Source of the DNA: DASZIT01 sp036268775
Lineage (GTDB): Bacteria > Actinomycetota > Acidimicrobiia > Acidimicrobiales > RAAP-2
Assembly (NCBI GenBank): GCA_036268775.1
Contig: DATATM010000012.1
Location: forward strand, 248,001 to 312,000
Reading direction: 5' to 3'
Length of the DNA stretch: 64,000 bases
Made by a program: the position numbers and the translations under genes
In this document: positions 15,727-24,280 of the stretch, piece after piece
How the letters are laid out: the number at the start of each line of letters is the position of its first letter
How positions within the stretch are numbered: the first letter of the stretch is position 1
The notes under the pieces: generated by a model
Database searches by the model: none
What the model was told of the DNA's origin: nothing
The model's input: only the letters and a program-made list of their open reading frames with translations

Positions 15727-17396
15727 GCATCGAGACACCGGCGAGGCCAGTGGACGGAGGAGACCCCTCGCCGGCCGGCGCCCCGCCGAACGCCGGAGCC
15801 GGACTCTCCCATCGACAGATCCTCATCGTGTTCAGCGGCCTGATGCTGGGGATGTTCCTGGCGGCCCTCGACCAGACCATCGTCGGCACCGCCCTCCCCA
15901 CCATCGTGAACAGTTTGCACGGCCTCAACCACATCAGCTGGGTGGTCACCGCCTACCTGTTGACCTCGACCATCTCCACCCCGCTGTACGGGAAGCTCTC
16001 CGACCAGCTGGGCCGCAAGGGGATCTTCCAGTTCGCCATCGTGATCTTCCTGATCGGCTCGGTCCTTTCCGGCCTCAGCCAGAACATGGGCGAGCTCATC
16101 GCCTTCCGGGGGATCCAGGGCATCGGGGCCGGCGGGCTGATGGCCATGGCCATGACGATCATCGCCGACGTGGTCTCCCCCCGGGACCGGGGTCGCTATC
16201 AGGGGTATTTCGGCGCCACCTTCGCGCTGGCGTCAGTGGCCGGGCCGCTGCTCGGGGGTGTATTCACCGACAACCTGAGCTGGCGGTGGATCTTCTACAT
16301 CAATATCCCCATCGGGATCGTCGCCCTCGGCGTGACCTCGGTGGTCCTCAAGCTCCCGTTCCGCCGGCAGTCCCACAACATCGACTACCTCGGGGCGGTG
16401 CTGCTGATGGTGGCGATCACCGCCACATTGTTAGTGACCGTGTGGGGCGGGACTCAGTACGGATGGGGATCACCGGAGATCATCGCGCTGGGGATCACCG
16501 CGGTCGCCTTCATCATCTCGTTCATCGTCTGGGAGCGAAGAGCCTCCGAGCCGATCCTTCCCCCCAGCCTGTTTCGGGTGGGCATCTTCCGAGTGTCGTC
16601 GGGGGTGAGCTTCCTGCTGGCCATGGTCATGTTCGGTGCCATCATCTACCTGCCGCTGTACCTCCAGCTGGTGGACGGGGTCTCCGCCTTGGTGTCGGGC
16701 CTGTTGCTGGTGCCGATGATGGTCGGGCTGTTGGCCACCTCCATCACCTCCGGCCAGATCGTCAGCCGGACCGGGAGGTACAAGATCTTCCCGATCCTGG
16801 GTTCGGCGCTGGTGATCATCGGGATGTACCTGCTGTCCCAGCTGGGGCTGCACACCTCCCATGTGGTGATGAGCCTGTACGTGATCGTGCTCGGGGCCGG
16901 CATGGGCATGACCATGCAACTCATGGTGCTGGCCACCCAGAACGCGGTGGCGCCCACCCAGATCGGGACGGCCACCGCCGCGGTCACCTTCTTCCGATCG
17001 CTGGGCGGCGCCTTCGGGACTTCGCTGTTCGGTGCCGTCTTCATCGCCGGGCTCGGCCACTGGATCCCGGTCCTGGTGCCGGGGGCGGCGGGGAAGGCCA
17101 TCCACGTCACCGGGAGCTTCTCGATGAGCCCCACCCAACTCCACGGCTTCCCGGTGGCGGTGCAGCACGGGATCCTGGAGTCGTTCGTGCGGTCCCTCCA
17201 CACCATGTTCTTGGTTGGGGTGCCGATCGCCGCGGTCATGTTCGCCCTCACGTTGTTCCTCCGGGAGGTGAAGCTCCGCACCAGCTCCGGCCTGGAGCGG
17301 CCGAGTGAGGATGTGGCCATGGCCGGCGGCATGCCGGGTTCGGCCGATGCCGAGCTCGACAGTGGGACGTTGGGATCCGGCGCCACCATCGGGTAG
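15723..17396 (+). CDS. MFS multidrug exporter, DHA2 (EmrB/QacA) type
   Basis: 557-residue polytopic membrane protein of the 14-helix drug:proton antiporter group. Signatures: motif D1 near LDQTIVGTALPTIV, motif A GKLSDQLGRKGIF, RGIQGIGAGGLMAMAM, and motif C-like ASVAGPLLGGVFTDNLSWRWIFYINIPIG. The tail after helix 14 is hydrophilic and cytoplasmic. It should export hydrophobic or cationic compounds using the proton gradient. Expression probably depends on the co-translated MarR regulator. Substrate unknown. Confidence 0.9.
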   Translation: MSIETPARPVDGGDPSPAGAPPNAGAGLSHRQILIVFSGLMLGMFLAALDQTIVGTALPTIVNSLHGLNHISWVVTAYLLTSTISTPLYGKLSDQLGRKGIFQFAIVIFLIGSVLSGLSQNMGELIAFRGIQGIGAGGLMAMAMTIIADVVSPRDRGRYQGYFGATFALASVAGPLLGGVFTDNLSWRWIFYINIPIGIVALGVTSVVLKLPFRRQSHNIDYLGAVLLMVAITATLLVTVWGGTQYGWGSPEIIALGITAVAFIISFIVWERRASEPILPPSLFRVGIFRVSSGVSFLLAMVMFGAIIYLPLYLQLVDGVSALVSGLLLVPMMVGLLATSITSGQIVSRTGRYKIFPILGSALVIIGMYLLSQLGLHTSHVVMSLYVIVLGAGMGMTMQLMVLATQNAVAPTQIGTATAAVTFFRSLGGAFGTSLFGAVFIAGLGHWIPVLVPGAAGKAIHVTGSFSMSPTQLHGFPVAVQHGILESFVRSLHTMFLVGVPIAAVMFALTLFLREVKLRTSSGLERPSEDVAMAGGMPGSADAELDSGTLGSGATIG

Positions 17397-17444
17397 TGAC
17401 GGCACCTCACCCACGTCCCGCGCCGGTGTACTAAACCAGAGATC

Positions 17445-18386
17445 ATGCTGCTCCGTGTCTTCACTGAGCCCCAACAGGGGGCGTCCTATGACCAGCAGGT
17501 GCGGGTGGCCCAGCTCGCCGAAGAACTGGGATTCGATGCGTTCTTCCGCAGCGACCACTTCTTGACGATGGCTGACAACGACGGCCTGCCAGGCCCGACC
17601 GACGCCTGGATCACCCTGGCCGGCATTGCTCGGGAGACCAGCCGGATCCGGCTCGGGACGCTGATGACGTCGGCCACCTTCCGACTTCCCGGGCTGTTGG
17701 CGGTGGCGGTGGCCGAGGTCGACGCCATGAGCGGCGGCCGGGTCGAGCTGGGCCTCGGGTCGGGTTGGTTCGACGGCGAGCACACCGCCTACGGGATTCC
17801 GTTCCCGCCGCTCGGGGAACGATTCGAGCGGCTCGAGGAGCAGTTGGCCATCATCACCGGCCTGTGGGCGTGCCCGATCGGTGATCGCTTCTCCTTTCAC
17901 GGAGACCACTATCAACTGGAGGACTGCCCGGCCCTTCCCAAGCCGGTGCAGCGACCGGGACCGCCGGTGCTGATCGGCGGTCATGGCCTGAAGCACACCC
18001 CCCGGTTGGCGGCGGCCTACGCCGCCGAGGTGAATGTGCCGTTCGGCTCCGCGGAGGACACCGCCGCCCAATTTCGCCGCACGAAGACGGCCTGCGAGGC
18101 CATCGGGCGCGATCCCGCCTCCCTGGCGTGCTCCGCCGCCCAAGTGGTCTGCTGCGGCCGGGACGAGGCCGAACTGAGCCGGCGGGCGGCTCTCATCGGT
18201 CGTTCGGTCGACGAGCTTCGACAGCACGGCCTCTGCGGAACCCCGGAGGAAGTGGTGGAGAAACTGGCCAGCTTCGCCGCCCTCGGCACCGAGCGGATGT
18301 ATCTGCAGTTCCTCACCCTCGACGACCTCGAGCACCTCGAACTGATCGGCCACGAGGTGTTGCCGCCGGCGGGCCGACTGGGCTGA
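17445..18386 (+). CDS. LLM-class F420-dependent oxidoreductase
   Basis: 313 residues, luciferase-like TIM barrel. Conserved parts: AEELGFDAFFRSDHFL, TSRIRLGTLMTSATFR, AEVDAMSGGRVELGLGSGWFDGEH and GERFERLEEQLAII, all typical of the actinobacterial F420-dependent group. Cofactor F420H2 rather than FMNH2 is expected from the DAMSGGRVELGLG context, but this is family knowledge. The neighbours do not reveal a substrate. Stand-alone gene downstream of the MFS pump. Confidence 0.85.
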   Translation: MLLRVFTEPQQGASYDQQVRVAQLAEELGFDAFFRSDHFLTMADNDGLPGPTDAWITLAGIARETSRIRLGTLMTSATFRLPGLLAVAVAEVDAMSGGRVELGLGSGWFDGEHTAYGIPFPPLGERFERLEEQLAIITGLWACPIGDRFSFHGDHYQLEDCPALPKPVQRPGPPVLIGGHGLKHTPRLAAAYAAEVNVPFGSAEDTAAQFRRTKTACEAIGRDPASLACSAAQVVCCGRDEAELSRRAALIGRSVDELRQHGLCGTPEEVVEKLASFAALGTERMYLQFLTLDDLEHLELIGHEVLPPAGRLG

Positions 18387-18410
18387 CTCCCGGCGGCGGC
18401 GGGACCCGGC

Positions 18411-18884
18411 TCAGCCCGACGAGCCCGCCGTCGTCAGCTGTTCGATCCGCTCGAGGGTCTTCTCCATGTTGGAGCGGGTGGTTTCGGGCAGCTTCCCCAG
18501 CTTCAGCAGGAGTCGCTGGCGGTCACGGCTGATGTCCCAGCTCTCCCGCACCCGGGTCCCTCCCGCCACCGGCTCGAGCTCATACCGCCAGATTCGACCG
18601 GCCACGAACTGGCCCATCAACCCACCCGGTCGGGTCTGCCAGGCGACCAGGCGGCTGTCCTGGAACTCGATCACGGTGCTGACCATCGAGTAGTTGATGC
18701 CGAGGTGCATCGACATGCCGAAGGTGGAACCGAGAACCAGACGCTGGGGTGGGTCACCCTTGGTCTTGATCACCGTGCCGGAACCGTCGATCTCAGGGTG
18801 ACGGGCGACGTCGGCCACCAAGTCGAAGATGGCTTCGGGCGGAGCCGGGATCACCCGTTCCACCGAGATGACGTTGCCTTCCAT
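18411..18884 (-). CDS. SRPBCC-family (START-like) protein
   Basis: 157 residues with the polyketide-cyclase / START-like fold: VISVERVIPAPPEAIFDLVADVARHPEIDGSGTV at the N-terminus, a central beta sheet (SRLVAWQTRP, WRYELEPVAGGTRVRESWD) and a long C-terminal helix (SNMEKTLERIEQL). Such small proteins bind hydrophobic ligands in a cavity. A GGAGGA ribosome site precedes the ATG. No operon partner. Confidence 0.8.
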   Translation of the reverse strand: MEGNVISVERVIPAPPEAIFDLVADVARHPEIDGSGTVIKTKGDPPQRLVLGSTFGMSMHLGINYSMVSTVIEFQDSRLVAWQTRPGGLMGQFVAGRIWRYELEPVAGGTRVRESWDISRDRQRLLLKLGKLPETTRSNMEKTLERIEQLTTAGSSG

Positions 18885-18997
18885 CCGCGTCCTCCGTCAG
18901 CTGCGCTCGCGACAGTGCGGCGAAAAGATCCGCACCACCAGGGTCTGCAGCATGCACCGGCGGGCCGGAAGCGCGCCACTACGAGCCCACGTCGGGT

Positions 18998-19264
18998 CTA
19001 GCGGTACTCCTCGTGCACCACCGACCGCCGCCCAGCATTGTCGACGGCTTGCTGGTCGAAGGTGCTCCGGCGGCGGGTCCCCGACATCGCCGAGAGCACG
19101 ATGGTGAGCAGCAACCCGACGGCGCCCACGATCATCAGGATCACCCCGATGGTCGAGAGCCGAAATCCGTGGGTCTGGGTGGTGGTGATGCCCCAATAGA
19201 GCACGGCTCCCACCGCGAATACCAAAATGCTGGCGACGAGGCCGCCTCCGTATCCTGCTCGCAT
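18998..19264 (-). CDS. Small two-helix membrane protein (DUF6458-like)
   Basis: 88 residues with two hydrophobic segments (GGLVASILVFAVGAVLYWGI and STIGVILMIVGAVGLLLTIVLSAM) and a charged tail ending in VVHEEYR. The spacing and the LSTIGVILMIVGAVGLLLTI pattern match the small actinobacterial DUF6458 membrane proteins, whose role is unknown. GGAG lies 8 bases before the chosen ATG at 19264; the longer frame to 19333 has no family similarity. Confidence 0.65.
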   Translation of the reverse strand: MRAGYGGGLVASILVFAVGAVLYWGITTTQTHGFRLSTIGVILMIVGAVGLLLTIVLSAMSGTRRRSTFDQQAVDNAGRRSVVHEEYR

Positions 19265-19338
19265 CGTGTCTCCAATCCATCGGGCGACGGGTGTCCGAGG
19301 ATGGACGGCCCGCCGGGACGGCAGTTGCGACACTCAGC

Positions 19339-19384
19339 TACCCCGAACGTCGACGGAGTAAACCGACGGTCGACGTTCGGGGTA
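19339..19384. terminator. 16-base perfect inverted repeat (terminator-like hairpin)
   Basis: TACCCCGAACGTCGAC at 19339-19354 and its exact complement at 19369-19384, separated by 14 bases. It lies just downstream of the minus-strand gene ending at 19430, so its likely job is to terminate that transcript. Confidence 0.65.
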
Positions 19385-19429
19385 ACCGGACCTTCGTGGC
19401 GGCCGGAGCTTCGCCGCCCGTTTGAAGCG

Positions 19430-20023
19430 TCAGACCGCGGGCCCTTCCGCCCGGAGCTTGTCGACCTCGTTCATCGCCTCGCGGAGTTGGCCGAGCCATT
19501 CATCGCTGTGCGCCCCCACCAACTTCACGCACCAGGCGAGCGCCTCCGATCGGGAGCGGGCGATGCCGGCATCGACCAAGGTGTCGAGGACTCGACGCTC
19601 CGGCTGACGGAGCCGGGTCATCGCCGGGGCGGCGATGTGGGTGAAGAGTTGCTCGGTCTCGCCGATCCGTACGCCCCAGGCGACACTGCGGCCGTAGCGG
19701 CCCTCCATCTCCCGGGCGATGGCCATGCGCTCGTCGCGGGTCTCTTCCCGAAACCGGCTGATCCTCCCGGCGACCGCGGCTTCGCGGCCGGCGTCGTCGG
19801 TCGGTTCGGGGGGGCTGAGCTCCCCGATGACGGTGATCTCTTCCCGGTCGATGATCACCTCGGGGGCGGAATCGAACCAATCGCCGGGAAGCCGGCCGCC
19901 CAGCCAGGCTTCGGCGTCGTCGGCACTGGGCAGATCGGCCTGTTGCCAGCCGCCGCGCCGTCCCCGTCTTCCCCCCGGGCCGCCGCGTCGGCGGCCGAAC
20001 TCTTCTCCATGGGTATCTCTCAT
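19430..20023 (-). CDS. Conserved actinobacterial protein with RHH-like C-terminus
   Basis: 197 residues. The N-terminus is a Gly/Arg-rich tail (FGRRRGGPGGRRGRRGG). A middle acidic part (IIDREEITVIGELSPPE) leads to a helical region (ISRFREETRDERMAIAREMEGRYGRSVAWGV). The C-terminus RRVLDTLVDAGIARSRSEALAWCVKLVG resembles a ribbon-helix-helix dimer with the common 'gvarsrSEAL' turn. I do not recognise a named family. AAGGAG lies 6 bases before the ATG at 20023, deciding against the ATG at 20038. Three phased ATTAC repeats lie just upstream and may be its own operator; this is inference. Confidence 0.6.
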   Translation of the reverse strand: MRDTHGEEFGRRRGGPGGRRGRRGGWQQADLPSADDAEAWLGGRLPGDWFDSAPEVIIDREEITVIGELSPPEPTDDAGREAAVAGRISRFREETRDERMAIAREMEGRYGRSVAWGVRIGETEQLFTHIAAPAMTRLRQPERRVLDTLVDAGIARSRSEALAWCVKLVGAHSDEWLGQLREAMNEVDKLRAEGPAV

Positions 20024-20040
20024 CGTGACTCCTTGCATCC

Positions 20041-20061
20041 ATTACGTGATTACAATATTAC
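20041..20061. repeat. Three ATTAC repeats at 8-base spacing
   Basis: ATTAC begins at 20041, 20049 and 20057 with exactly 8 bases per step. The array lies 18 bases upstream of the minus-strand start at 20023. It is AT-rich in a GC-rich setting and overlaps the region where the promoter of that gene must be. It may be an operator array for a ribbon-helix-helix protein. Confidence 0.6.
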
Positions 20062-20123
20062 AAAGAGTACAGGAGGGACCACGGACTTCGTGCACCGGGG
20101 GATGCAGCGCTGGGTCACTACCT

Positions 20124-20768
20124 CTATCCGGGCAGGTCAGGCACCAAGTGGGCTCCTGAACCGTCCAGTACCCCGGCCGTCACCAGGGCCTGTCGGGCCT
20201 CGTCGACCCCGGAAACCCGAACCGCGGAGAAGCCGGAGGCGAGGGCGCCATCGACATTGGCGGTGTTGTCATCGAGGAACAGCACCCGGTCGGGTGACGG
20301 CCCGACCGCCCCGGCCAGGTGATCGAAAGCTCGGCGGTCGGGCTTGAGGGAACCGATCTCGAAGGAGAGGAAATGGGTCTCGAACAACCGGACCAACGGC
20401 CACTCCCGGAGGTGGTCGTTCCAATGCAGCGCATTGGTGTTGGAAAAACAGGCCACCGGGACCCGGGCCATCGCCTCTCTGACCAAGGATTCCGCCCCCG
20501 GGAGCGGGCCGGTCGGCCAGGATCGGAACTGTTCGAGAAACGCCGCCGGCGAGACCGGCAGGCGCCAGTCGTTGACGACCCCTTCCGCAAACGAGTCAGC
20601 CGAACAGGCGCCGCTCTCGAAGCGTCGGACCCAGCTGCAGGTCAACCATCGGTTCCAGAGCTCCTCGTCGCTGGAGACGCCGGAGAGCCGGCGCATGGCC
20701 GGGACCCCTTGCATCTGGAGCAGCACGCCTCCGAGATCGAACACGACCATCTCGACCCGGTCAACCAT
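20124..20768 (-). CDS. HAD-superfamily hydrolase (IA, YihX-like)
   Basis: 214 residues. The nucleophile motif is VVFDLGGVLL (first Asp; the +2 residue is Gly as in the YihX group). Motif II lies in CFSNTNALHW, motif III Lys in EIGSLKPDRRAFDHL and motif IV in VLFLDDNTANVDGA. A helical cap is inserted after motif I. Likely a phosphatase on sugar phosphates or nucleotides. A TAGGGT hexamer lies 5 bases upstream of the ATG, consistent with a leaderless mRNA. Confidence 0.83.
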   Translation of the reverse strand: MVDRVEMVVFDLGGVLLQMQGVPAMRRLSGVSSDEELWNRWLTCSWVRRFESGACSADSFAEGVVNDWRLPVSPAAFLEQFRSWPTGPLPGAESLVREAMARVPVACFSNTNALHWNDHLREWPLVRLFETHFLSFEIGSLKPDRRAFDHLAGAVGPSPDRVLFLDDNTANVDGALASGFSAVRVSGVDEARQALVTAGVLDGSGAHLVPDLPG

Positions 20769-20821
20769 CCGAAACCCTACGTTGCTGCTGTCCGGGAGGG
20801 GATTGACGGTAACTTGGCCTG

Positions 20822-21763
20822 GTGGAGGACGATTTCGTGCTGCTGGCCGGGTCGGCGAGCCGGCACCTCGGACAGGCCATCGCCGAATACCTGGGCCGAC
20901 CCCTCGGCGCCTCGGAGACCTTGCGGTTTTCGGAAGGGAACCTGTTCGTCCGGGTCTTGGAGAACGTCCGGGGTCGCGACGTGTTCCTGGTCCAGGGGAC
21001 CGCCTTCCCGGCCAACGACAATTTCATGGAGCTGCTGTTCTGGATCGACGCGTTGAAGCGGGCCAGCGCCGCCTCGGTCACCGCGGTGATGCCCTATTTC
21101 AGCTACGCCAAGGGTGACAAGAAGGACGAGCCGCGGGTGTCGATTCGGGCTCGGGTGTGCGCCGACTCCATCGAGGTGGCGGGGGCGGACCGGATCGTCA
21201 CTCTCGATCTGCATGCTCCCCAGGTGCAGGGGTTCTTCAAGATTCCCGTCGACGATCTCTACGCGCTGCCCGTTCTGAGCCAGGCCATCGCGGCCAAGGG
21301 GCTGGAGGATCTGGTGGTGGTGGCCCCCGACGCCGGGTTCGCCAAGAAGGCGCGGGCCTGGGCCGACCGGCTCCAGGCTCCGACCGCCATCGCCGACAAG
21401 CGCCGGGTCGACCACTCCGAGTCGGCCGAGATCGTCGAGCTGATCGGTTCGGTGGAGGGCCGCACCGCCCTCATCGTGGATGACTTCACCATCTCCGCCG
21501 GCACCCTGGTCGACGCCGCCCGGGTTCTCACCGAACGGGGGGCGAAGTCGGTCTACGCGGCAGTGAGTCACGGGCTTCTGACCCCGGAGGCCAATCAGCG
21601 GCTGGACGACAGCCCGATCGTCCGGCTGTTCATCACCGACAGTGTCGAGACCCAGCCGACGCCGCTTTCCTCCAAGGTCGAAGTGGTCACGGTGGCCCCC
21701 TTGTTCGGCGAAGCCATCCGCCGGATCGCCAACCGGGAGAGCATCTCGGACCTCTTCCGGTAG
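20822..21763 (+). CDS. prs: Ribose-phosphate pyrophosphokinase (PRPP synthetase)
   Basis: 313 residues. It makes PRPP from ribose 5-phosphate and ATP for nucleotide, His and Trp synthesis. Core motifs: MPYFSYAKGDKKDEPRVSI (ATP flexible-loop region), TLDLHAPQVQGFF (catalytic loop, His) and the PRPP loop ALIVDDFTISAGTL. The last deviates from the classical VVDD-xxDTGGT, and the KGDKKDEPRVSIRARVCAD segment also differs from housekeeping Prs, so this could be a divergent paralogue. GTG start with TAACTT 6 bases upstream and no ribosome site. Confidence 0.83.
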   Translation: MEDDFVLLAGSASRHLGQAIAEYLGRPLGASETLRFSEGNLFVRVLENVRGRDVFLVQGTAFPANDNFMELLFWIDALKRASAASVTAVMPYFSYAKGDKKDEPRVSIRARVCADSIEVAGADRIVTLDLHAPQVQGFFKIPVDDLYALPVLSQAIAAKGLEDLVVVAPDAGFAKKARAWADRLQAPTAIADKRRVDHSESAEIVELIGSVEGRTALIVDDFTISAGTLVDAARVLTERGAKSVYAAVSHGLLTPEANQRLDDSPIVRLFITDSVETQPTPLSSKVEVVTVAPLFGEAIRRIANRESISDLFR

Positions 21764-21782
21764 TGGATCGGCAACCCCGAAG

Positions 21783-23570
21783 TTAGGCCGCCGATCCGAA
21801 GAACTGGCTGGACCCGAAGGTGAAGATGCCCCCGTCGTTGGCCACGAACCGGTAACCGTTCCCGGCCGGCGAAGCCTCCATGCCGGTGATCGGCAGGTTG
21901 AGGCGGAGCCCCCCGGTCGAGCCCTCGAACGGAGCGCCGCCGAAGGAGAAGATCCCCCCATCGGCGGCGACCAACCAGTAGCCGGCGTTGACCGGGTCGA
22001 CGGCCATTCCCACCACCGCCCGGTTCAGTGGTGCTCCGCCCATCGATCCCCGGAAGGGGGCATTGAAGGCGAACACCCCTCCGTCGGAGGCGACGATCCA
22101 ATACCCCCCGGTGGCAGGGTCGATTGTCATCCCGACGATGGGCGCATTGAGGGCCAGACTCCCGGTGGAGCCATGGAACTGGGCGTCGCCGGCGCTGAAG
22201 ATGCCGCCATCGGACGCCACCATCCAGTAGCCACGACCATCGCCGGTGGCGGCCATCCCCACGATGGGATGACTCGGCCTCACCCCCGCGGCGGGGAGCG
22301 ACCCGTAGAACCCGGCGTCGCCGAAGGCGTAGATGGAGCCGTCACTGCCGACCAACCAGTAGCCATGGGCGTCCGGGGTGGCGGCGATGCCCACGATGGG
22401 CGCCGGGGGTGGCGAGGACAGGGCTCCGTAGCCGGTGGACACGAAGCCGCAGGCGTCGACCTGCCCGGCGGTGTTGACGATCCAGTACCCGGCATCGTCA
22501 GGGCCGGCAGCCATGCCGGTCACGCTGCCGGGGGGAAAGACCGCACAGGTCTGAGCCGCCCCGTAGTAGGCGTAGGACGGCGGCGGTGGGTAGGCATCGA
22601 CCACCACGGAGGTCGAATTGGTCAGGTCGGTGCATTGGTTGGAGGAAGTCGGAGCCACCACGCCGTAGAAGAGGTCGACCTGGTTGTTGGCCACTGGCAA
22701 CACGAAGGGAGTCAACGCCGAGCAGCGTTGCACCCCGTCGACCTGGAGCACCGAGGATGAGGCTTGGGTCCAACTCGTCGGCGATGGGGAACTGGTCTCC
22801 CATATGTTGAAACGGGTCACATCGGTGATCAAGGTCTCGATCACGTTGAAGTACATGAACCATTGGGACCCGCTTTGGAACACGTCGGGATTGGCCATGC
22901 ACTGGCTGCCCGAGCCCCGGTAGGCAGGATTGGAGGACAGCACGTTTCGGTTGGCGTCGACGCTGGCCACCCCGATGATGCAGTCGGCGCCGTAGTAGAC
23001 CAGCCAACGCTGGGCCCCCGACGGCTGGAGGACGACCGACGGGGAGGAGGCATCCAGCCCGTAGGCGTCGGTGAAGATCAGCTGTTTGAACGACCCCCAG
23101 TTGGTGCCGTTGCTGGAAATCGCCGACCAGATCTGGGTGGTACACCCCACCCCACAGGACAACCCGGTGAAGAACATGGTGAACAGGAACGAGCCGCCCA
23201 CCGAAGAGACGCTGACGGACGGATCGTTGACCTCGGTGATCCCGAAGGAGACCTGGGTCGGGACGATATTGGTGATCGGCGCCGACCAGGGGCCATTAGG
23301 GGTGGGAGCGGTCCGCTCGAAAATGGTGTCCAACTGACCGGAGTTGAGGGCCTGCTGGGTCTGCCACCCGCCATACCACATGATGTAGCCCGAGCCGAGG
23401 GGATTGGGGATGACGTCGGGGGAATAGATGTCCCGACCGGTGAAGAGCTGGTTGCTGGCCGGGGCCGCCGCCGCCGGCTGCGACGACGCCAATTGGGTGA
23501 CAGTGGGGACGCCCAGCAACATGAGCACGGCCGCCGCCGACACCGTCAAAAGCCGCAACCGCTTTCGCAT
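21783..23570 (-). CDS. Secreted two-domain beta-propeller protein
   Basis: 595 residues with a signal peptide (about 1-36, ending PAAAAPA). Residues about 40-345 look like a five-bladed propeller of the arabinanase / glycosidase-43 type (SPDVIPNPLGSGYIMWYGGW, ITEVNDPSVSV, YGLDASSPSVV, NPDVFQSGSQWFMYFNV). Residues about 350-595 hold six repeats of about 43 residues with the pattern VGMA-P--GYW-VASDGGIF-FG-A-F-GS, a repeat abundant in Acidimicrobiia. Enzymatic activity is not certain; the acidic residues of GH43 cannot be confirmed. It is convergent with prs and free-standing. Confidence 0.72.
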   Translation of the reverse strand: MRKRLRLLTVSAAAVLMLLGVPTVTQLASSQPAAAAPASNQLFTGRDIYSPDVIPNPLGSGYIMWYGGWQTQQALNSGQLDTIFERTAPTPNGPWSAPITNIVPTQVSFGITEVNDPSVSVSSVGGSFLFTMFFTGLSCGVGCTTQIWSAISSNGTNWGSFKQLIFTDAYGLDASSPSVVLQPSGAQRWLVYYGADCIIGVASVDANRNVLSSNPAYRGSGSQCMANPDVFQSGSQWFMYFNVIETLITDVTRFNIWETSSPSPTSWTQASSSVLQVDGVQRCSALTPFVLPVANNQVDLFYGVVAPTSSNQCTDLTNSTSVVVDAYPPPPSYAYYGAAQTCAVFPPGSVTGMAAGPDDAGYWIVNTAGQVDACGFVSTGYGALSSPPPAPIVGIAATPDAHGYWLVGSDGSIYAFGDAGFYGSLPAAGVRPSHPIVGMAATGDGRGYWMVASDGGIFSAGDAQFHGSTGSLALNAPIVGMTIDPATGGYWIVASDGGVFAFNAPFRGSMGGAPLNRAVVGMAVDPVNAGYWLVAADGGIFSFGGAPFEGSTGGLRLNLPITGMEASPAGNGYRFVANDGGIFTFGSSQFFGSAA

Positions 23571-23824
23571 GACCCCCCCTGCGTTTGGAAATGCAGCGTC
23601 ACCCTAATAGGGATCGGCTGGGTCGACCCTTCAGTTGAGCGACCAGCCTCAAGCACCCAGACAAGGAGACGAGAAGTCGGCCAGGCAATGACGGTCTCCT
23701 ACCCTGCCGCCGTGCGGTTGACACCCGGACGACGGGCTGGGGGACGCTCCACGGCTTGACCAGCGGCCAGCCGCCACCCACACTTGTCCACAGGCCCACC
23801 GGGCCGGGGAGGGGAACCAGGTAT

Positions 23825-24280
23825 ATGGGCACGTGGAGCAGAGCAGAGCTGGAGTCGGCTTTCGAGGTGTACCAACGCCGGGCGGAGGAGGCAGGGCGCA
23901 CCGGGAACTGGAAGGAATGGGCCGGTCAGTTCACCGAAGACGCCACCTATATCGAGCACCACTTCGGGGCGTTCAACGGCCGGGCGGCGATCGCCGAGTG
24001 GATCAGCTCCTGCATGTCGGAGTATCCGGGCAACGCCATGCCCGAATTCCCCATCGGGTGGTACGTCATCGACGAGGAACGCGGTTGGGTGGTGTGCCAG
24101 GTCTTCAACCGGATGATGGACCCCGGCGACGGCAGCGTGCACCAGGAGTACAACTTCACCCTGCTCAAGTACGCGGGAGACGGCCTCTGGTCCTACGAGG
24201 AGGACGTGTACAACCCGATCCGGTTCGGGGCCATGGTGGGCGAGTGGGAAAAGGCGAAAGCGGCAGCGTCACCTCAGTGA
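23825..24280 (+). CDS. SnoaL-like / NTF2-fold protein
   Basis: 151 residues, one NTF2-like cone domain: ESAFEVYQRRAEEAGRTGNWKEWAGQFTEDATYIEHHFGAFNGRAAIAEWI, then EFPIGWYVIDEERGWVVCQVFNRMMDPGDG and the final strand LWSYEEDVYNP. This is the usual start and helix pattern of SnoaL-like proteins, which act as isomerases, hydratases or ligand-binding proteins. The start at 23825 begins right before the domain; the frame upstream to 23756 is not conserved-looking. Function unknown. Confidence 0.72.
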   Translation: MGTWSRAELESAFEVYQRRAEEAGRTGNWKEWAGQFTEDATYIEHHFGAFNGRAAIAEWISSCMSEYPGNAMPEFPIGWYVIDEERGWVVCQVFNRMMDPGDGSVHQEYNFTLLKYAGDGLWSYEEDVYNPIRFGAMVGEWEKAKAAASPQ

